Shown: one piece after another, positions 54,958 to 64,000 of the stretch
Position numbering within the stretch: the stretch's first letter is position 1
How the letters are laid out: each line of letters begins with the position of its first letter
Assembly (NCBI RefSeq): GCF_037113415.1
Contig: NZ_CP146608.1
Span: 392,501-456,500, forward strand
Direction: 5' to 3'
DNA: 64,000 nt
From: Devosia sp. XK-2
GTDB taxonomy: Bacteria; Pseudomonadota; Alphaproteobacteria; Rhizobiales; Devosiaceae
Program-made: the position numbers and the translations under genes
Notes under the pieces: model-generated
Told to the model about the DNA's origin: nothing
Database searches by the model: none
The model's input: the letters and a program-made list of their open reading frames with translations, nothing else

Positions 54958-55004
54958 CCGGGGCGGTTCGCCGTCCCGGCCTCCCCGAGGCCCTTGCCGC
55001 AAGG
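54958..55004 (+). promoter_or_regulatory. two hairpins between binding-protein and permease genes
   Basis: CCGGGGCGG-TTCG-CCGTCCCGG (54958-54979) is a 9-bp stem with one G-U pair and a UUCG tetraloop, and CCTTG-CCG-CAAGG (54992-55004) a second small one. No U-run. As in the other ABC operon of this window, these likely lower permease output relative to the binding protein. Confidence 0.6.
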
Positions 55005-55016
55005 CGAGGGTCATCG

Positions 55017-55934
55017 GTGGTTCTTGATACAAGCGGACTGGGGGTTGACGTGGCGCACTCTGGCTTGGCGCGAAGAGAACAGGTGAGCGGCTGGCTGTTT
55101 GTCATGCCGGCTCTGGTGCTGCTCGGCATCTTCATGATCTATCCCATCCTGTGGTCACTCTGGATGAGTTTTCAGGTCGGCCGCGGCATGGCGTTCAGTT
55201 TTGGCGGGTTGACCAACATCATTCGCCTCACCCAGGACCCTGTCTTTCTGCGGGCTCTCAGCAATACGCTGATCTTCCTGGCCATTCAGGTGCCCATCAT
55301 GCTCGTGCTGGCGCTGCTCTTCGCCAGCGCGCTCAATGACAGCAAGCTCTGGGGGCGCGGCTTTTTCCGCACCGCCATCTTCCTGCCCTGCGTCACTTCG
55401 CTGGTCGCCTATTCGGTGATCTTCAAATCCATGTTCGCCGGCGACGGCATTATCAATCAGGTGCTGCTGGGCCTGCATATCGTCTCGACGCCCATTCCCT
55501 GGTTGGCCGACCCCTTCTGGGCCAAATTCGTGGTCGTGGCCGCCATCACCTGGCGCTGGACCGGCTACAACATGATTTTCTACCTCGCCGCCATGCAGAA
55601 TATCGACCGTTCGATCTATGAAGCGGCGCGCATCGACGGTGTCCCGGCCTGGGCCCGCTTCTGGTACATCACCGTGCCGATGCTCAAGCCGGTGATCCTG
55701 TTCACCGCCGTCATTTCCACCATCGGCACGTTGCAGCTCTTCGACGAGCCGAACCTGCTCACTCAAGGTGGCCCATCGGATTCGACGCTGACGCTCTCCA
55801 TGTATATCTACAATCTCAGCTTCCGCTTCATGCCCAGCTTCGGCTACGCGGCCACGGTCAGCTATGTCATCGTCGTGCTGGTGGCCATTTTGAGCTATAT
55901 CCAGTTCCTGGTCGCAAGGGATCGCCGCGCATGA
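55017..55934 (+). CDS. sugar ABC transporter permease, MalF/UgpA type
   Basis: 305 residues, six helices (first: GWLFVMPALVLLGIFMIYPI). The EAA loop 'SIYEAARIDGVPAWARFWYI' is clear. GTG 55017 after GAGGG was chosen; GTG 55050 is an alternative beginning closer to the first helix. Overlaps the next permease gene by 4 bp. Confidence 0.9.
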   Translation: MVLDTSGLGVDVAHSGLARREQVSGWLFVMPALVLLGIFMIYPILWSLWMSFQVGRGMAFSFGGLTNIIRLTQDPVFLRALSNTLIFLAIQVPIMLVLALLFASALNDSKLWGRGFFRTAIFLPCVTSLVAYSVIFKSMFAGDGIINQVLLGLHIVSTPIPWLADPFWAKFVVVAAITWRWTGYNMIFYLAAMQNIDRSIYEAARIDGVPAWARFWYITVPMLKPVILFTAVISTIGTLQLFDEPNLLTQGGPSDSTLTLSMYIYNLSFRFMPSFGYAATVSYVIVVLVAILSYIQFLVARDRRA

Positions 55935-56749
55935 GCAATCCCCTCGTCCTTATCGGCCGTGCTGCAACCTATCTGGCGCTCTCGCTCGCAGCCTTCGTCT
56001 CGGTCTTTCCCTTCGTCTGGATGGTGATTGCGGCCACCAATACCTCGCCCGACATCATCAAGGGCAAGGCGACGCCCGGCGGCGCACTCTTTGCCAATAT
56101 CGGCACATTCCTCAATTCGGTCGACCTGCCGCGCGTGCTGTTCAATTCGTTCTTCATCGCCGGGGTCGGTACGGCGCTGACCCTGCTGGTCTCCTCGCTG
56201 GCCGGCTATGGCTTTGAAATGTTCCGCAGCCGCTTCCGCGAGAAACTGTTCGGTGGTCTGCTCTTGATGCTGTCCATCCCCTTTGCGGCATTGATGATCC
56301 CGCTCTTTGTGATGATGGCGAACCTGAAGCTCATCAACACCTACCAGGCCATCATCCTGCCCACCGTCGCCTGGGTCTTCATCATCTTCTATTTCCGCCA
56401 GGCCACTAAAGCCTTCCCGCATGAATTGCGCGATGCCGCCCGCATAGACGGTCTCAAGGAGTGGCAGATTTTCCTTTTCGTCTACATGCCGGTGATGCGC
56501 TCGACCTATGCTGCAGCCACCATCATCGTCTTCATGATGCACTGGAACAATTATCTCTGGCCTCTGATCGTGCTTCAGACCAATGAGATGTTTACCCTGA
56601 CCCTCGCGGTCGCCGCGCTCAGCGCCGGTTACACCCCCGATTTCGGCCTGGTCATGGTCGGCGCCATCGTTGCCACCCTGCCCACTCTCGTCATCTTCTT
56701 CCTGCTCCAGCGCCGCTTCGTCGAAGGCATGCTGGGCGCCGTCAAATAG
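55931..56749 (+). CDS. sugar ABC transporter permease, MalG/UgpE type
   Basis: 272 residues. N-terminal helix (LALSLAAFVSVFPFVWMVIA), EAA loop ELRDAARIDGLKEWQIFLF, and the C-terminal helix pair (FFLLQRRFVEGMLGAVK), where FVEGM..GAVK is a CUT1 signature. Forms the channel with the preceding subunit. Ends 8 bp before the GH2 gene. Confidence 0.93.
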   Translation: MSNPLVLIGRAATYLALSLAAFVSVFPFVWMVIAATNTSPDIIKGKATPGGALFANIGTFLNSVDLPRVLFNSFFIAGVGTALTLLVSSLAGYGFEMFRSRFREKLFGGLLLMLSIPFAALMIPLFVMMANLKLINTYQAIILPTVAWVFIIFYFRQATKAFPHELRDAARIDGLKEWQIFLFVYMPVMRSTYAAATIIVFMMHWNNYLWPLIVLQTNEMFTLTLAVAALSAGYTPDFGLVMVGAIVATLPTLVIFFLLQRRFVEGMLGAVK

Positions 56750-56757
56750 AGTATTCC

Positions 56758-58959
56758 ATGCGTTCTCTTATCGATTTCAATTCCGGCTGGCTGTTCGAGG
56801 GTAAGGATCAGGTCCGCCTGCCGCACACCGCGGTGGAGCTGCCGTTCAACTATTTCGACGAGACGGCCTATCAGCGCGTCTTTACCTATGAGAAGCGCTT
56901 CACCGCCGACCCCGCCTGGGCCGGCAAGGATGTCAGTGTCGTTTTCGATGGTGCCATGGCCAATGCCAAGGTCAGCCTCAACGGCAGCGAAGTCGTCGCC
57001 CACAAGGATGGCTACACGCCCTTTGAGGCACGCCTGACCGGCAAGCTCAAGGACGGCGAGAACGTCCTTACCGTCACCATTGACGGCAGTGAAAATCCGG
57101 ACATTCCGCCCTTTGGCGGCCAGATCGATTACCTGACCTATGCCGGTATCTACCGCGAAGCCTGGCTTCGGGTCACCGCGCCAGTCTTTGTCGGCAATGC
57201 CAAGGTGGAAACACCTGATGCGCTGGCGGCAAGGAAATCGATCCGCGCCCGCATCGATCTGGCCAATCCGCAGGATCTACCGCTGTCGGGTACTCTGGTG
57301 GCCGCCCTTGTCGACGGTGACGGCAAGACCATTGCCACGACCGATGCGGCGATTAACGGGTCGTTGGTCGATGTCGCATTTGACGATCTCAGCGGCATCG
57401 CACTCTGGGATATCGACAATCCCGCGCTTTATACCCTGGTCGTCATGATCGACACGGGAGTAGGGCGGGACGAAGCAAGTTTCCGCTTCGGCTTCCGTAC
57501 GGCCGAATTCACCACCGACGGGTTCAAGCTCAACGGCAAGGCGCTGAAACTGCGTGGCCTCAACCGCCATCAGTCCTTCCCTTATGTCGGCTATGCGCTG
57601 GGCAAATCTGCTCAGGAACGCGACGCGGAAATTCTCAAGCGCGAGCTCAAGCTCAACATGGTGCGCACCTCGCACTATCCGCAATCCCACTATTTCCTCG
57701 ACCGCTGCGATGAATTGGGGCTGCTGGTCTTTGAGGAAATTCCGGGCTGGCAGCATATCGGTGGCGAGAGCTGGAAGGACGAGAGCGTCGAGAACGTCCG
57801 CCGCATGATCACGCGCGACTGGAACCACCCCTCCATTGTCATCTGGGGCGTGCGGATCAATGAAAGCCAGGACGACCACGACTTCTATGTGCGCACCAAC
57901 AAGCTGGCCCATGAGCTAGACCCGACCCGCCAGACCGGCGGCGTCCGCTACATCACCGATAGCGAATTGCTCGAAGACGTCTACACCATGAACGACTTCA
58001 TCCTCGGGCTGGAGGAATGGGGCGGCAATCGCCCGCGTACGCCATTGCGCCCGCAGCAGGAAGTCACCGGCCTCGATCGCGTGGTGCCCTATATGATCAC
58101 CGAATATGGTGGGCACATGTACCCGACCAAGTCCTGGGATCAGGAGCAGCGCCAGGCTGAGCACGTTTTGAGGCATCTCGAAGTCATGAACGCCGCCTAT
58201 GGCGATCCGCAGATTGCCGGGTGCATCGGCTGGTGCGCCTTCGATTACAATACCCATAAGGATTTCGGCTCGGGCGATCGCATCTGCCACCATGGCGTGA
58301 TGGACATGTTCCGGGAGCCGAAATTTGCCGCCTATGCCTATATCAGCCAATGCGAGCCGAGCGACGAGGTGATCCTGAAACCCGTGACCTTCTGGGCGCG
58401 TGGCGAACGCAATATCGGCGGCGTGCTGCCGCTGATGATCCTCACCAATTGCGACGAGGTCGAACTGACCTATGGCTCGAATACGCCCAAGCGCTTCACG
58501 CCTGATCGCAAAGCCTTCCCCCATCTGCCGCATGCCCCAGTCGTTATCAAGCGCGAGCACCTGACCGACGAAGAATTGGGCCTGTGGGGCATGAGCTGGG
58601 AAGACGCCACCATCACCGGCTATATCGCTGGCAAACCCGTCAAGACGGTCAACTTCATCGCCGATCCCATCGCCCATGCGCTTGAAGTCGCGCCGGACGC
58701 GACCGAAATTGGCACCGAGGGCGACACCACCCGTGTCATGATCCGTGCGCTGGATCAGTCGGGCAAGAAGCTGCCCTTCTTCCCCGAGCCTGTGGCTATC
58801 GAAGTGTCCGGCGCTGCCGAAAGGCTGGGTCCGGGCATCGTTCCCTTGCGCGCCGGCTCGACCGGCTTCTGGCTACGCTCGACCGGCAAGGGCCCCATCA
58901 CGGTTACGGTGTCCAATGAGCGGCTCGGCCGCGCTACTGTCACGCTCACAGCAAGCTGA
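56758..58959 (+). CDS. glycoside hydrolase family 2 protein (beta-galactosidase/beta-glucuronidase like)
   Basis: 733 residues, no signal peptide, so cytoplasmic. Order: jelly-roll sugar-binding domain (about 1-165), Ig-like domain (to 270), TIM barrel with acid/base Glu369 in WGVRINESQ and nucleophile Glu449 in MITEYGGHMYP, then C-terminal beta domains. RGLNRHQSFPYVG is the GH2 barrel entry motif. Member specificity (galactoside, glucuronide, mannoside) cannot be read. It sits between the permeases and ATPase, so it degrades the imported sugar. Confidence 0.9.
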   Translation: MRSLIDFNSGWLFEGKDQVRLPHTAVELPFNYFDETAYQRVFTYEKRFTADPAWAGKDVSVVFDGAMANAKVSLNGSEVVAHKDGYTPFEARLTGKLKDGENVLTVTIDGSENPDIPPFGGQIDYLTYAGIYREAWLRVTAPVFVGNAKVETPDALAARKSIRARIDLANPQDLPLSGTLVAALVDGDGKTIATTDAAINGSLVDVAFDDLSGIALWDIDNPALYTLVVMIDTGVGRDEASFRFGFRTAEFTTDGFKLNGKALKLRGLNRHQSFPYVGYALGKSAQERDAEILKRELKLNMVRTSHYPQSHYFLDRCDELGLLVFEEIPGWQHIGGESWKDESVENVRRMITRDWNHPSIVIWGVRINESQDDHDFYVRTNKLAHELDPTRQTGGVRYITDSELLEDVYTMNDFILGLEEWGGNRPRTPLRPQQEVTGLDRVVPYMITEYGGHMYPTKSWDQEQRQAEHVLRHLEVMNAAYGDPQIAGCIGWCAFDYNTHKDFGSGDRICHHGVMDMFREPKFAAYAYISQCEPSDEVILKPVTFWARGERNIGGVLPLMILTNCDEVELTYGSNTPKRFTPDRKAFPHLPHAPVVIKREHLTDEELGLWGMSWEDATITGYIAGKPVKTVNFIADPIAHALEVAPDATEIGTEGDTTRVMIRALDQSGKKLPFFPEPVAIEVSGAAERLGPGIVPLRAGSTGFWLRSTGKGPITVTVSNERLGRATVTLTAS

Positions 58960-58968
58960 GGAAATCCC

Positions 58969-60027
<1,059 letters not shown>

Positions 60028-60087
60028 CGGCCGGTCGGCGCGTCCCCTTGGCCACGAAAGTCGGCAGGCGCGCGGGCGCCTGATCGA

Positions 60088-60363
60088 TCAGTCCTGAACA
60101 CGCGACGTGCTTTCCACAAGCGGCCTGCCATGCTCAGGTCGTGACCGGGGTAGCGGTGCTTCGATGTGCTGGGCCTTTGTACGGCCCACACCAAGATCGT
60201 CCAGCAACCAGTCTTCCGCATTCGTCAATTCACAAGGCAGCTTGGGCTTGGCCTCCGCAGGACCGAACAGGCTCCACATTGTACTGGCAATCTGCGACCA
60301 CATCGTTGCGCGCCTGCCGTCTCCATCGCGTGCGGCAGCGCCTCTCTTGGATATTTCCTGCAT
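60088..60363 (-). CDS. small DUF1127-like protein
   Basis: 91 residues. The central piece (PCELTNAEDWLLDDLGVGRTKA) resembles the DUF1127 motif with its 'L.D.G..R' end, seen in small alphaproteobacterial proteins linked to phosphate, RNA or stress control. The family link rests on this short motif. It diverges from a LysR-type gene across a shared palindrome, so the LysR protein may control it. Confidence 0.6.
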   Translation of the reverse strand: MQEISKRGAAARDGDGRRATMWSQIASTMWSLFGPAEAKPKLPCELTNAEDWLLDDLGVGRTKAQHIEAPLPRSRPEHGRPLVESTSRVQD

Positions 60364-60411
60364 GGATCACTCCTCAAACCAAAGATTGGCGGCAACCTGC
60401 CAAGAGAAGTC

Positions 60412-60430
60412 ACATTCATCAAATGAATGT
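60412..60430. promoter_or_regulatory. LysR-type operator candidate between divergent genes
   Basis: ACATTCAT-CAA-ATGAATGT is an 8-bp perfect inverted repeat with 3-base centre, in the 109-bp gap between the DUF1127 and LysR genes. LysR regulators often bind an interrupted A/T-rich palindrome next to their own divergently read gene. Confidence 0.65.
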
Positions 60431-60472
60431 TTTGCTGGTTTATCATCGAAAAAGTAGATGTATCATGGCGTC

Positions 60473-61342
60473 ATGCACGCTCTTGATACCGATTTCCTGC
60501 GGTCCTTCCTCGCCATCTCCGACACGGGCAGCTTTGGTGCTGCCGCGCAGAAGGTGAACAAGACCCAATCCACTATTTCCGCGCAGATGAAGCGGCTCGA
60601 AGAGACCCTCGGCGTTCCCCTGTTCGCCAAGGAGGGGCGCCGCAATCTGTTGACGCCCGAAGGCCTGCGCCTTCTCGAATATGCGCGCTCAATCGTGCGG
60701 CTGAATGAGGAGACCCTGAACGCCTTCAGGGCGCCGCGATTGGGTGGCTCAATCAAATTGGGCATCTGTGACGACTATGGCCAGACCTTCTTGTTGCCAG
60801 CCCTTGCGCGCTTCGCGCGTCGCTATCCGCAGATCGAGGTTGAAGTCGTCACTGCCGATAGTCCCACGCTACGTCGTCGGGCGGTTGTCGACTCCTTCGA
60901 TGCCATTATCGTTTCGACGAAGTCGGGTGTTGAGGGGCTTGAATTGCTGCGCTTGGATCAGCTTTACTGGATCGGAGCGGAGGACCACACGACCCATCTG
61001 GAACCGCGTCTGCCCCTGGCCATGTGGTCCGAAGGGTGCCGCTGGCGCAGCATGGCTCTGGCTGCGCTCGCTGAGGCCGGCCGGCCCTATCGCGTCATGC
61101 ACACCACATCCAATGCCTCGCTTTTGCGGGCGGTCGTGCGCGAAGGGCTGGCTATTACCGTGGGTCCAAAATGGTATCTCGAAAAGGGCCTCGTCTTGCT
61201 GTCCGAGATGAACCGGTCCTGCCCTCTGGGAGAGGACGGACTTGGCATCAAGATCATGAATCCGGACATGGACGAGCCGATCTCGACTTTTCTCGACTAT
61301 GTCCGAACTTTTTTCAGCGACCGGGATCGGGCCGTGGCCTAG
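60473..61342 (+). CDS. LysR-family transcriptional regulator
   Basis: About 289 residues. HTH 'FLRSFLAISDTGSFGAAAQK', then VNKTQSTISAQMKRLEETLGVPLF, followed by an effector domain (about 90-290). ATG 60473 chosen; ATG 60458 in frame adds five residues; neither has a clear Shine-Dalgarno. The stop overlaps the convergent dcd stop. Regulon is unknown; the divergent DUF1127 gene is the nearest candidate. Confidence 0.9.
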   Translation: MHALDTDFLRSFLAISDTGSFGAAAQKVNKTQSTISAQMKRLEETLGVPLFAKEGRRNLLTPEGLRLLEYARSIVRLNEETLNAFRAPRLGGSIKLGICDDYGQTFLLPALARFARRYPQIEVEVVTADSPTLRRRAVVDSFDAIIVSTKSGVEGLELLRLDQLYWIGAEDHTTHLEPRLPLAMWSEGCRWRSMALAALAEAGRPYRVMHTTSNASLLRAVVREGLAITVGPKWYLEKGLVLLSEMNRSCPLGEDGLGIKIMNPDMDEPISTFLDYVRTFFSDRDRAVA

Positions 61343-62460
61343 CCTGGAAACGGTTTGAAATGTTTGGAGAGCTTGAGCGTTTGCGCCTGATAATTTGAGC
61401 CCAGATCAGTGCCATAGAGCCGGTCCGGCTTTTCTGCCAGTTCCTCATAGATCAGCCGGCCAATGATCTGGCCGTGCCCGAGCAAAAACGGCACCTCGCG
61501 GCTCCTGACTTCCAGAACCGCGCGGCTGCCCGTGCCTCCGGCCGCCGAATGGCCGAAGCCGGGATCGAAAAAACCGGCATAGTGGACGCGGAACTCGCCC
61601 ACCAGCGGATCGAAAGGCACCATTTCGGCTGCGTGGGTAGGGGGCACATGCACCGCTTCCAGGCTCACCAGAATGTAGAATTCATCCGGGTCCAGGATCA
61701 GCTCGCTTTGCCCATGGGCATGAAGCGGCTCCCAGAAATCGAGCACATCGAGCGCCGCCTTCTTGTCCACATCGACAACCGCAGTATGGCGCTTGGAGCG
61801 AAACCCGATCAGCCCATCACGACCCTGACCTTCAAGGTCGATAGACAGGGCAACGCCTTCGCCCACCGGCATGTCTCCGCCGATCACCAATGTATCTGTG
61901 GCGTGCAGTGCTCTGTGTTCGGCAATGCTGAGCCGGCTGTCCCCGCATCGAAACCGCATTTGCGACAGGCGGGATCCCGTGCGCACCAGGACAGGAAAGG
62001 TGCGCGGGCTGATTTCGAGATAAAGCGGTCCGGTATAGCCTGCTGGCAATTGGTCAAAGCCGCGCGCCCGGTCCCCGATCACCCGGGTAAATACATCGAG
62101 CCGGCCGGTCGAGCTCTTCGGATTGGCCGACGCGCTCACATCTTCCGGCAAGTCCAGGCTTTCTTCGAGCGGCACGAGATAGACGCAGCCGCGCTCCAGC
62201 ACCGCGCCCTGGCTGAGGTCGATTTCGTGCAGCTTGAGGGCTTCGATGCGTTCGGCGACCGAATGATCGGGACCGGGCAGGAAGCTTGCCCGCACGCGAT
62301 AGGCGGTTTTGCCCAATCTCAGGTCGAGGCTTGCTGGCTGCACCTGGTCCTCGTCGAAAGGCAGGGACACCCGGATCGCCCCCTCCCGATGCAGCCTTTC
62401 GATCAACCGCGCCGGAAAAACGCCCCTGGGCCAGCTGTCAGCCATGATAATCGATCCCAT
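61339..62460 (-). CDS. dcd: 2'-deoxycytidine 5'-triphosphate deaminase, long form
   Basis: 373 residues. Converts dCTP to dUTP for thymidylate synthesis. Two Dcd/dUTPase-like halves are visible: 'VQPASLDLRLGKTAYRVRAS' and SANPKSSTGRLDVFTRV in the first, 'EFRVHYAGFFDPGFGHSAAG', GTGSRAVLEVR in the second, where FFDPGFG and VLEVR-like motifs hold the catalytic Glu. This double-length form is typical of alphaproteobacteria. ATG 62460; ATG 62445 is an alternative. Convergent with LysR (stops share CTAG). Confidence 0.9.
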   Translation of the reverse strand: MGSIIMADSWPRGVFPARLIERLHREGAIRVSLPFDEDQVQPASLDLRLGKTAYRVRASFLPGPDHSVAERIEALKLHEIDLSQGAVLERGCVYLVPLEESLDLPEDVSASANPKSSTGRLDVFTRVIGDRARGFDQLPAGYTGPLYLEISPRTFPVLVRTGSRLSQMRFRCGDSRLSIAEHRALHATDTLVIGGDMPVGEGVALSIDLEGQGRDGLIGFRSKRHTAVVDVDKKAALDVLDFWEPLHAHGQSELILDPDEFYILVSLEAVHVPPTHAAEMVPFDPLVGEFRVHYAGFFDPGFGHSAAGGTGSRAVLEVRSREVPFLLGHGQIIGRLIYEELAEKPDRLYGTDLGSNYQAQTLKLSKHFKPFPG

Positions 62461-62529
62461 CCCCGCGACTGCTCTTCCCTAGCAACCTTCGGCAATTGAC
62501 GCCAACTGCCAATTGGCCTTAGATCACAG

Positions 62530-62590
62530 CCCAGTGGTGATTTGGCCGGTCGCTTGCAGCCACTTAAAAGAAATAGCTAAAGACCGTTAT
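62530..62590 (+). ncRNA. SAM-II riboswitch upstream of metZ
   Basis: Stem P1 AGTGG (62533-62537)/CCACT (62560-62564), loop with TGATTTGG and CGCTTGCAG, and pseudoknot P2 CGGTC (62547-62551)/GACCG (62582-62586) next to the AAATAGCTAAAG tail match the SAM-II aptamer. It binds S-adenosylmethionine and lowers methionine-synthesis gene expression, typical for alphaproteobacterial metA/metZ. Confidence 0.9.
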
Positions 62591-62592
62591 GG

Positions 62593-62622
62593 AACCGGCC
62601 GCCATTTGCGGGCCGGTTTTTT
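62593..62622 (+). terminator. intrinsic terminator acting as riboswitch expression platform
   Basis: AACCGGCC (62593-62600) pairs with GGCCGGTT (62611-62618), 10-base loop, with the T run at 62617-62622. It starts 7 bases after the pseudoknot arm GACCG and 20 bases before metZ, so SAM binding could favour termination. Confidence 0.75.
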
Positions 62623-62641
62623 GTTTAGAAGGCGCAGTGCA

Positions 62642-63850
62642 ATGTCCAAGGCGAACAATCCCCTCCGCGATCCGAAGAAGCTCTCGGCGGCCACGCAGAT
62701 GGTGCACGGCGGGGGCAAGCGCACTGAGTTTCACGAAACCAGTGAGGCCCTGTTCCTCAATTCCGGTTTTTCCTATCCCTCTTCCGAACATGCCGAACTG
62801 CTGTTCCAGGGCAAGGTGCCGGGCGGACACAATTACTCGCGCTTCGCCAACCCCAGCTATGACATGTTCCAGGATCGCATGGCCCTGATCGAAGGTGCCG
62901 AGGCGGCCCGCTGTTTCGCCACTGGCATGTCTGCGGTCACCAACGCGGTCATGAGCCAGGTGCGGGCTGGGGACCATATCGTGGCGTCTCAGGCGCTGTT
63001 CGGTGGCTGTCGCTATGTGGTGGAAGATTTCGCACCGCGTTTCGGCGTTGCTTCGACGCTGGTCGATGGTCGCGATCCGGCCAATTTTGCCGCCGCCATG
63101 CAGCCCAATACCAAGGTAGTCTTCATTGAGACCCCGACCAATCCGACCCTGGAACTGGTCGATATCGCCGCCGTGGCCGAAATCGCTCACGCTCATGGCG
63201 CCAAGCTCATTGTCGACAATGTCTTTGCCACAGCGCTCTACCAGAAGCCGCTGGAACTGGGCGCCGATATCGTCACCTATTCGGCCACCAAGCACATTGA
63301 CGGCCAGGGCCGGGTCCTGGGCGGGATCGTGCTGGGTTCCAAGGCGATTATCGAGGGCGATGTCCACACCTTCTTGCGCCATACCGGTGCAACGCTCTCG
63401 CCTTTCAACGCCTGGGTGCTGACCAAGGGCCTTGAGACCTTTGCCCTGCGGGTCGAGCAGATGACCAATAGCGCCGAAAAGGTCGCGGCGGCTCTTTCCT
63501 CCCATCCCAAGGTCAACCGGGTGATCTATCCCCACCTTGAAAGCCACCCGCAATATGATCTGGCCAAGCGCCAGATGAAGCGCGGCTCAACCCTTCTGGC
63601 GCTGGACCTCAAGGGCGGTCAGGACGCTGCCTTCACCCTCTCCGACAGCTTGGCGGTGATCCTGATTTCCAACAATCTTGGCGACGCCAAATCGCTCATC
63701 ACCCATCCGCGCACTACGACCCACCAGCGCCTGACCGAAGAGGTTCGCCTTGAAACCGGCGTCACCCCAGGCCTGTTGCGCCTCTCGGTGGGCCTTGAAG
63801 ACCCTGACGATCTGATCGCCGATCTCATGTATGGGTTGGATCAGGTTTAA
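62642..63850 (+). CDS. metZ: O-succinylhomoserine sulfhydrylase
   Basis: Cys/Met-metabolism PLP enzyme of 402 residues that makes homocysteine from O-succinylhomoserine and sulfide. NYSRFANPSYDMFQDRMA, CFATGMSAV, VFIETPTNPTLELVDI and the PLP-binding Lys217 in TYSATKHIDGQGR are the signatures. The C-terminus 'LIADLMYGLDQV' is complete. Start ATG 62642 after a riboswitch-terminator leader; the frame remains open to 62513 only through the riboswitch, which is RNA. Regulation by SAM fits the role. Confidence 0.95.
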   Translation: MSKANNPLRDPKKLSAATQMVHGGGKRTEFHETSEALFLNSGFSYPSSEHAELLFQGKVPGGHNYSRFANPSYDMFQDRMALIEGAEAARCFATGMSAVTNAVMSQVRAGDHIVASQALFGGCRYVVEDFAPRFGVASTLVDGRDPANFAAAMQPNTKVVFIETPTNPTLELVDIAAVAEIAHAHGAKLIVDNVFATALYQKPLELGADIVTYSATKHIDGQGRVLGGIVLGSKAIIEGDVHTFLRHTGATLSPFNAWVLTKGLETFALRVEQMTNSAEKVAAALSSHPKVNRVIYPHLESHPQYDLAKRQMKRGSTLLALDLKGGQDAAFTLSDSLAVILISNNLGDAKSLITHPRTTTHQRLTEEVRLETGVTPGLLRLSVGLEDPDDLIADLMYGLDQV

Positions 63851-63887
63851 CCATGGTGCTGGCGCGGCGCGAAACTATCGACTCTGC

Positions 63888-63997
63888 GTCTCCCTCCCCC
63901 CTTGAGGGGGAGGGTTGGGGTGGGGGGTGGTTCGGTGCGTCGCTGAGGGACCCCCTCCCTCGGTCCCTCCCCTCAAGGGGGAGGGACCGAGGGAGGG
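63888..63997. repeat. G/C-rich hairpin repeat at the right edge
   Basis: A pair of CCCTCCCC-TTGA-GGGGAGGG-type inverted repeats follows metZ. The second is very long: 20 perfect base pairs (63953-63972 with 63978-63997) around a 5-base loop TCAAG. Repeats of this CCCTCCC/GGGAGGG type are scattered in Hyphomicrobiales genomes, from memory, and may be REP-like elements or bidirectional terminators. The window ends 3 bases after it. Confidence 0.7.
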
Positions 63998-64000
63998 CAC

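Noticed and set aside
62513..62641. Longer N-terminus for metZ
   Set aside because: This part is the SAM-II riboswitch and terminator, not coding; ATG 62642 begins at the conserved protein start.

Overview
The window looks like chromosome of a high-GC alphaproteobacterium. The long-form dCTP deaminase, a SAM-II riboswitch on metZ, a DUF3768 gene and a DUF1127 gene, GTG/TTG starts and many LacI-regulated ABC sugar loci fit Hyphomicrobiales, perhaps a Devosia-like genus. The placement is inference from gene content. No rRNA, CRISPR array or intact transposase gene was seen.

Layout. (1) 1-1003: the end of a gene for an NMT1/SsuA-type substrate-binding lipid-free periplasmic protein, cut by the window edge. 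(2) About 1.0-5.0 kb: a visibly more A/T-rich, decayed integrative element with an Xre regulator, a DUF3768 gene broken by an in-frame amber codon, a hypothetical gene, a serine resolvase and a tyrosine integrase, ending next to tRNA-Arg(CCG). (3) 5.5-24.4 kb: a cell-surface glycan locus. A membrane acyltransferase, a lipoprotein and a Wzy-like membrane protein precede a 14-gene, tightly packed plus-strand operon. It contains every step expected for a CMP-activated nonulosonic acid of the legionaminic type: a PglF/WbpM-like 4,6-dehydratase, a CBS-fused aminotransferase, a NeuD-like acetyltransferase, a NeuC-like hydrolysing epimerase, a NeuB-like synthase and a NeuA-like cytidylyltransferase. 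It also has a sugar amidotransferase with its own HisF/HisH-like ammonia-supply pair, a PglC-like phosphoglycosyltransferase, a MurJ-like flippase, AsnB, a GT-B enzyme and an HpcH/HpaI aldolase-family protein. (4) 25.1-35.1 kb: potassium uptake, with ktrAB diverging from kdpFABCDE. Two tiny membrane peptides (one is KdpF) and a hairpin over the first ribosome-binding site precede kdpA. (5) 35.36-36.8 kb: a P4-type integrase, split by a frameshift at a slippery heptamer, downstream of tRNA-Gly(CCC). (6) 37.0-51.7 kb: a LacI-controlled glycan-use locus with a heparinase II/III-like lyase, a complete peptide/opine-class ABC importer, a DUF2264 protein, a 2-hydroxyacid dehydrogenase, a fused acetyltransferase/alpha-alpha-toroid protein and a ThuA-like protein. 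(7) 51.7-60.0 kb: a methyltransferase, then a second LacI locus with a CUT1 sugar ABC importer, a GH2 glycosidase and its ATPase, under an 18-bp perfect palindrome. (8) 60.1-64.0 kb: DUF1127 and LysR genes diverging from a shared palindrome, dcd, SAM-II riboswitch-metZ, and a long perfect hairpin repeat at the right edge.

How the parts work together: regions 6 and 7 each form an import-and-degrade unit (regulator, binding protein, permeases, ATPase, hydrolase/lyase). Region 3 is the anabolic counterpart, building and exporting a charged surface sugar. The most unusual points are the CBS-aminotransferase fusion, the HisF-like subunit with Glu in place of catalytic Asp130, the LbH-toroid fusion, the kdp leader hairpin with tandem micro-ORFs, and the slippery-site integrase. 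All functions are assigned by reading motifs and have not been checked against databases.
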